A stretch of DNA of 34,488 nt from Pseudidiomarina aestuarii. Its GTDB lineage: Bacteria; Pseudomonadota; Gammaproteobacteria; Enterobacterales; Alteromonadaceae. The position numbers and the translations under genes were made by a program. The stretch covers positions 1-34,488 of the forward strand of contig PYVG01000011.1 of assembly GCA_003030745.1 (NCBI GenBank), in the 5' to 3' direction. This document shows, one piece after another, positions 34,137-34,488 of this stretch; position 1 is the stretch's first letter, and each line of letters starts with the position of its first letter. The notes under the pieces are model-generated. The model saw only the letters and a program-made list of their open reading frames with translations, ran no database searches and had not been told where the DNA came from.

Positions 34137-34488
34137 CTTCGGCATTTGAGTTCGCGTCAGACTCAATCACATCAACAATAATCGGGCGATTGACCCGAAT
34201 CATAGAGTTGAGTTCGTCAATATAGTCTTCGCCACGCTCGGAATAACTGAGTAAGCCTGGAGTCAGGTCAAGCGCTCGGATATCAGCACCTTCGAGACGT
34301 TTTTGCTCGCGCAACACGCGCAAGTCTAAATAAGCCGGATGCGTATTGATGTTACGCAAGTAACTGCGCACCGACGCATTCACCGTAGCAAACTTCTGTA
34401 CCTCATGATTCGCACCTTCTGGACGTGAATCCGGCACAATTCCGCAGCCTTCACTAAAGCACCATTGGCCGAAAAAATTCAACCCATC
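34105..34488 (-). CDS. Bax-family N-acetylglucosaminidase domain protein, C-terminal part
   Basis: Minus-strand gene cut by the window edge: 127 codons plus stop are visible. [16 protein letters not shown], then AYLDLRVLR, and [20 protein letters not shown] match the C-terminal half of the glucosaminidase domain (FlgJ-like) of E. coli Bax. It would act on peptidoglycan. The TTG at 34482 is an internal Leu codon and not a start, since the reading frame continues to 34488. The acidic and polar tail ([19 protein letters not shown]) is low-complexity. Its end overlaps ttcA by 32 nt on the opposite strand. Confidence 0.85.
   Translation of the reverse strand, partial: DGLNFFGQWCFSEGCGIVPDSRPEGANHEVQKFATVNASVRSYLRNINTHPAYLDLRVLREQKRLEGADIRALDLTPGLLSYSERGEDYIDELNSMIRVNRPIIVDVIESDANSNAEANSNSAPGSE

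Overview
The window looks like chromosomal DNA of a marine gammaproteobacterium, probably of the Idiomarinaceae (Idiomarina/Pseudidiomarina) or a close Alteromonadales relative. The grounds are gene order (rlmL-uup-rmf-fabA-lonH, and ccoNOQP-fixHIS-tauE-uspE-ttcA), an Escherichia-like FabA and RMF, and a gammaproteobacterial dif site. The genus is inferred from gene content only.

Layout. (1) 1-9.5 kb, ordinary core genes: initiator tRNA, rlmL, a glutaredoxin-like gene, uup, an exported DUF3466 protein, rmf, fabA under a FabR-like operator, and a Lon-family protease gene (lonH) broken by two single-base insertions. (2) 9.5-14.8 kb, small accessory operons: an exported NPP-type phosphodiesterase, a TraB/GumN protein, a membrane protein coupled to a membrane-anchored XRE regulator, a DoxX-like protein divergent from a TetR regulator with two matching operators between them, and a DUF547 protein. 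(3) 14.78-17.96 kb, the most unusual part: two tandem copies of a 1,577/1,578-bp element inserted exactly at the chromosomal dif site. Each unit starts with a XerC arm and the TGTATA centre followed by a degenerate XerD arm, and the intact dif closes the array on the right. The element encodes no recombinase. It carries a DUF3653-like phage regulator, a small unknown protein, about 570 bp of hairpin-rich non-coding DNA, and a candidate structured RNA with a strong terminator on the opposite strand. This is the signature of an integrative mobile element exploiting Xer (IMEX), here in a very small form. (4) 18.1-24.9 kb, minus strand: an RND efflux operon ending with an exported SRPBCC protein, a SPFH/NfeD pair, and a lipoprotein. 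(5) 25.1-32.2 kb: the complete structural operon of cbb3 cytochrome oxidase (ccoNOQP) and its assembly genes fixH, ccoI, ccoS and a TauE/SafE-like gene. (6) 32.2-34.5 kb: uspE, ttcA and the 3' part of a Bax-family glucosaminidase gene.

How it fits together. The dif site places the window at the replication terminus, where XerCD and FtsK act every cell cycle, so the tandem element has the host machinery for integration and excision at hand. The cbb3 block supplies a high-oxygen-affinity oxidase and its copper delivery. Two genes often found with such clusters, fnr and ccoG, are absent here. No transposase, integrase, CRISPR array or rRNA was seen.
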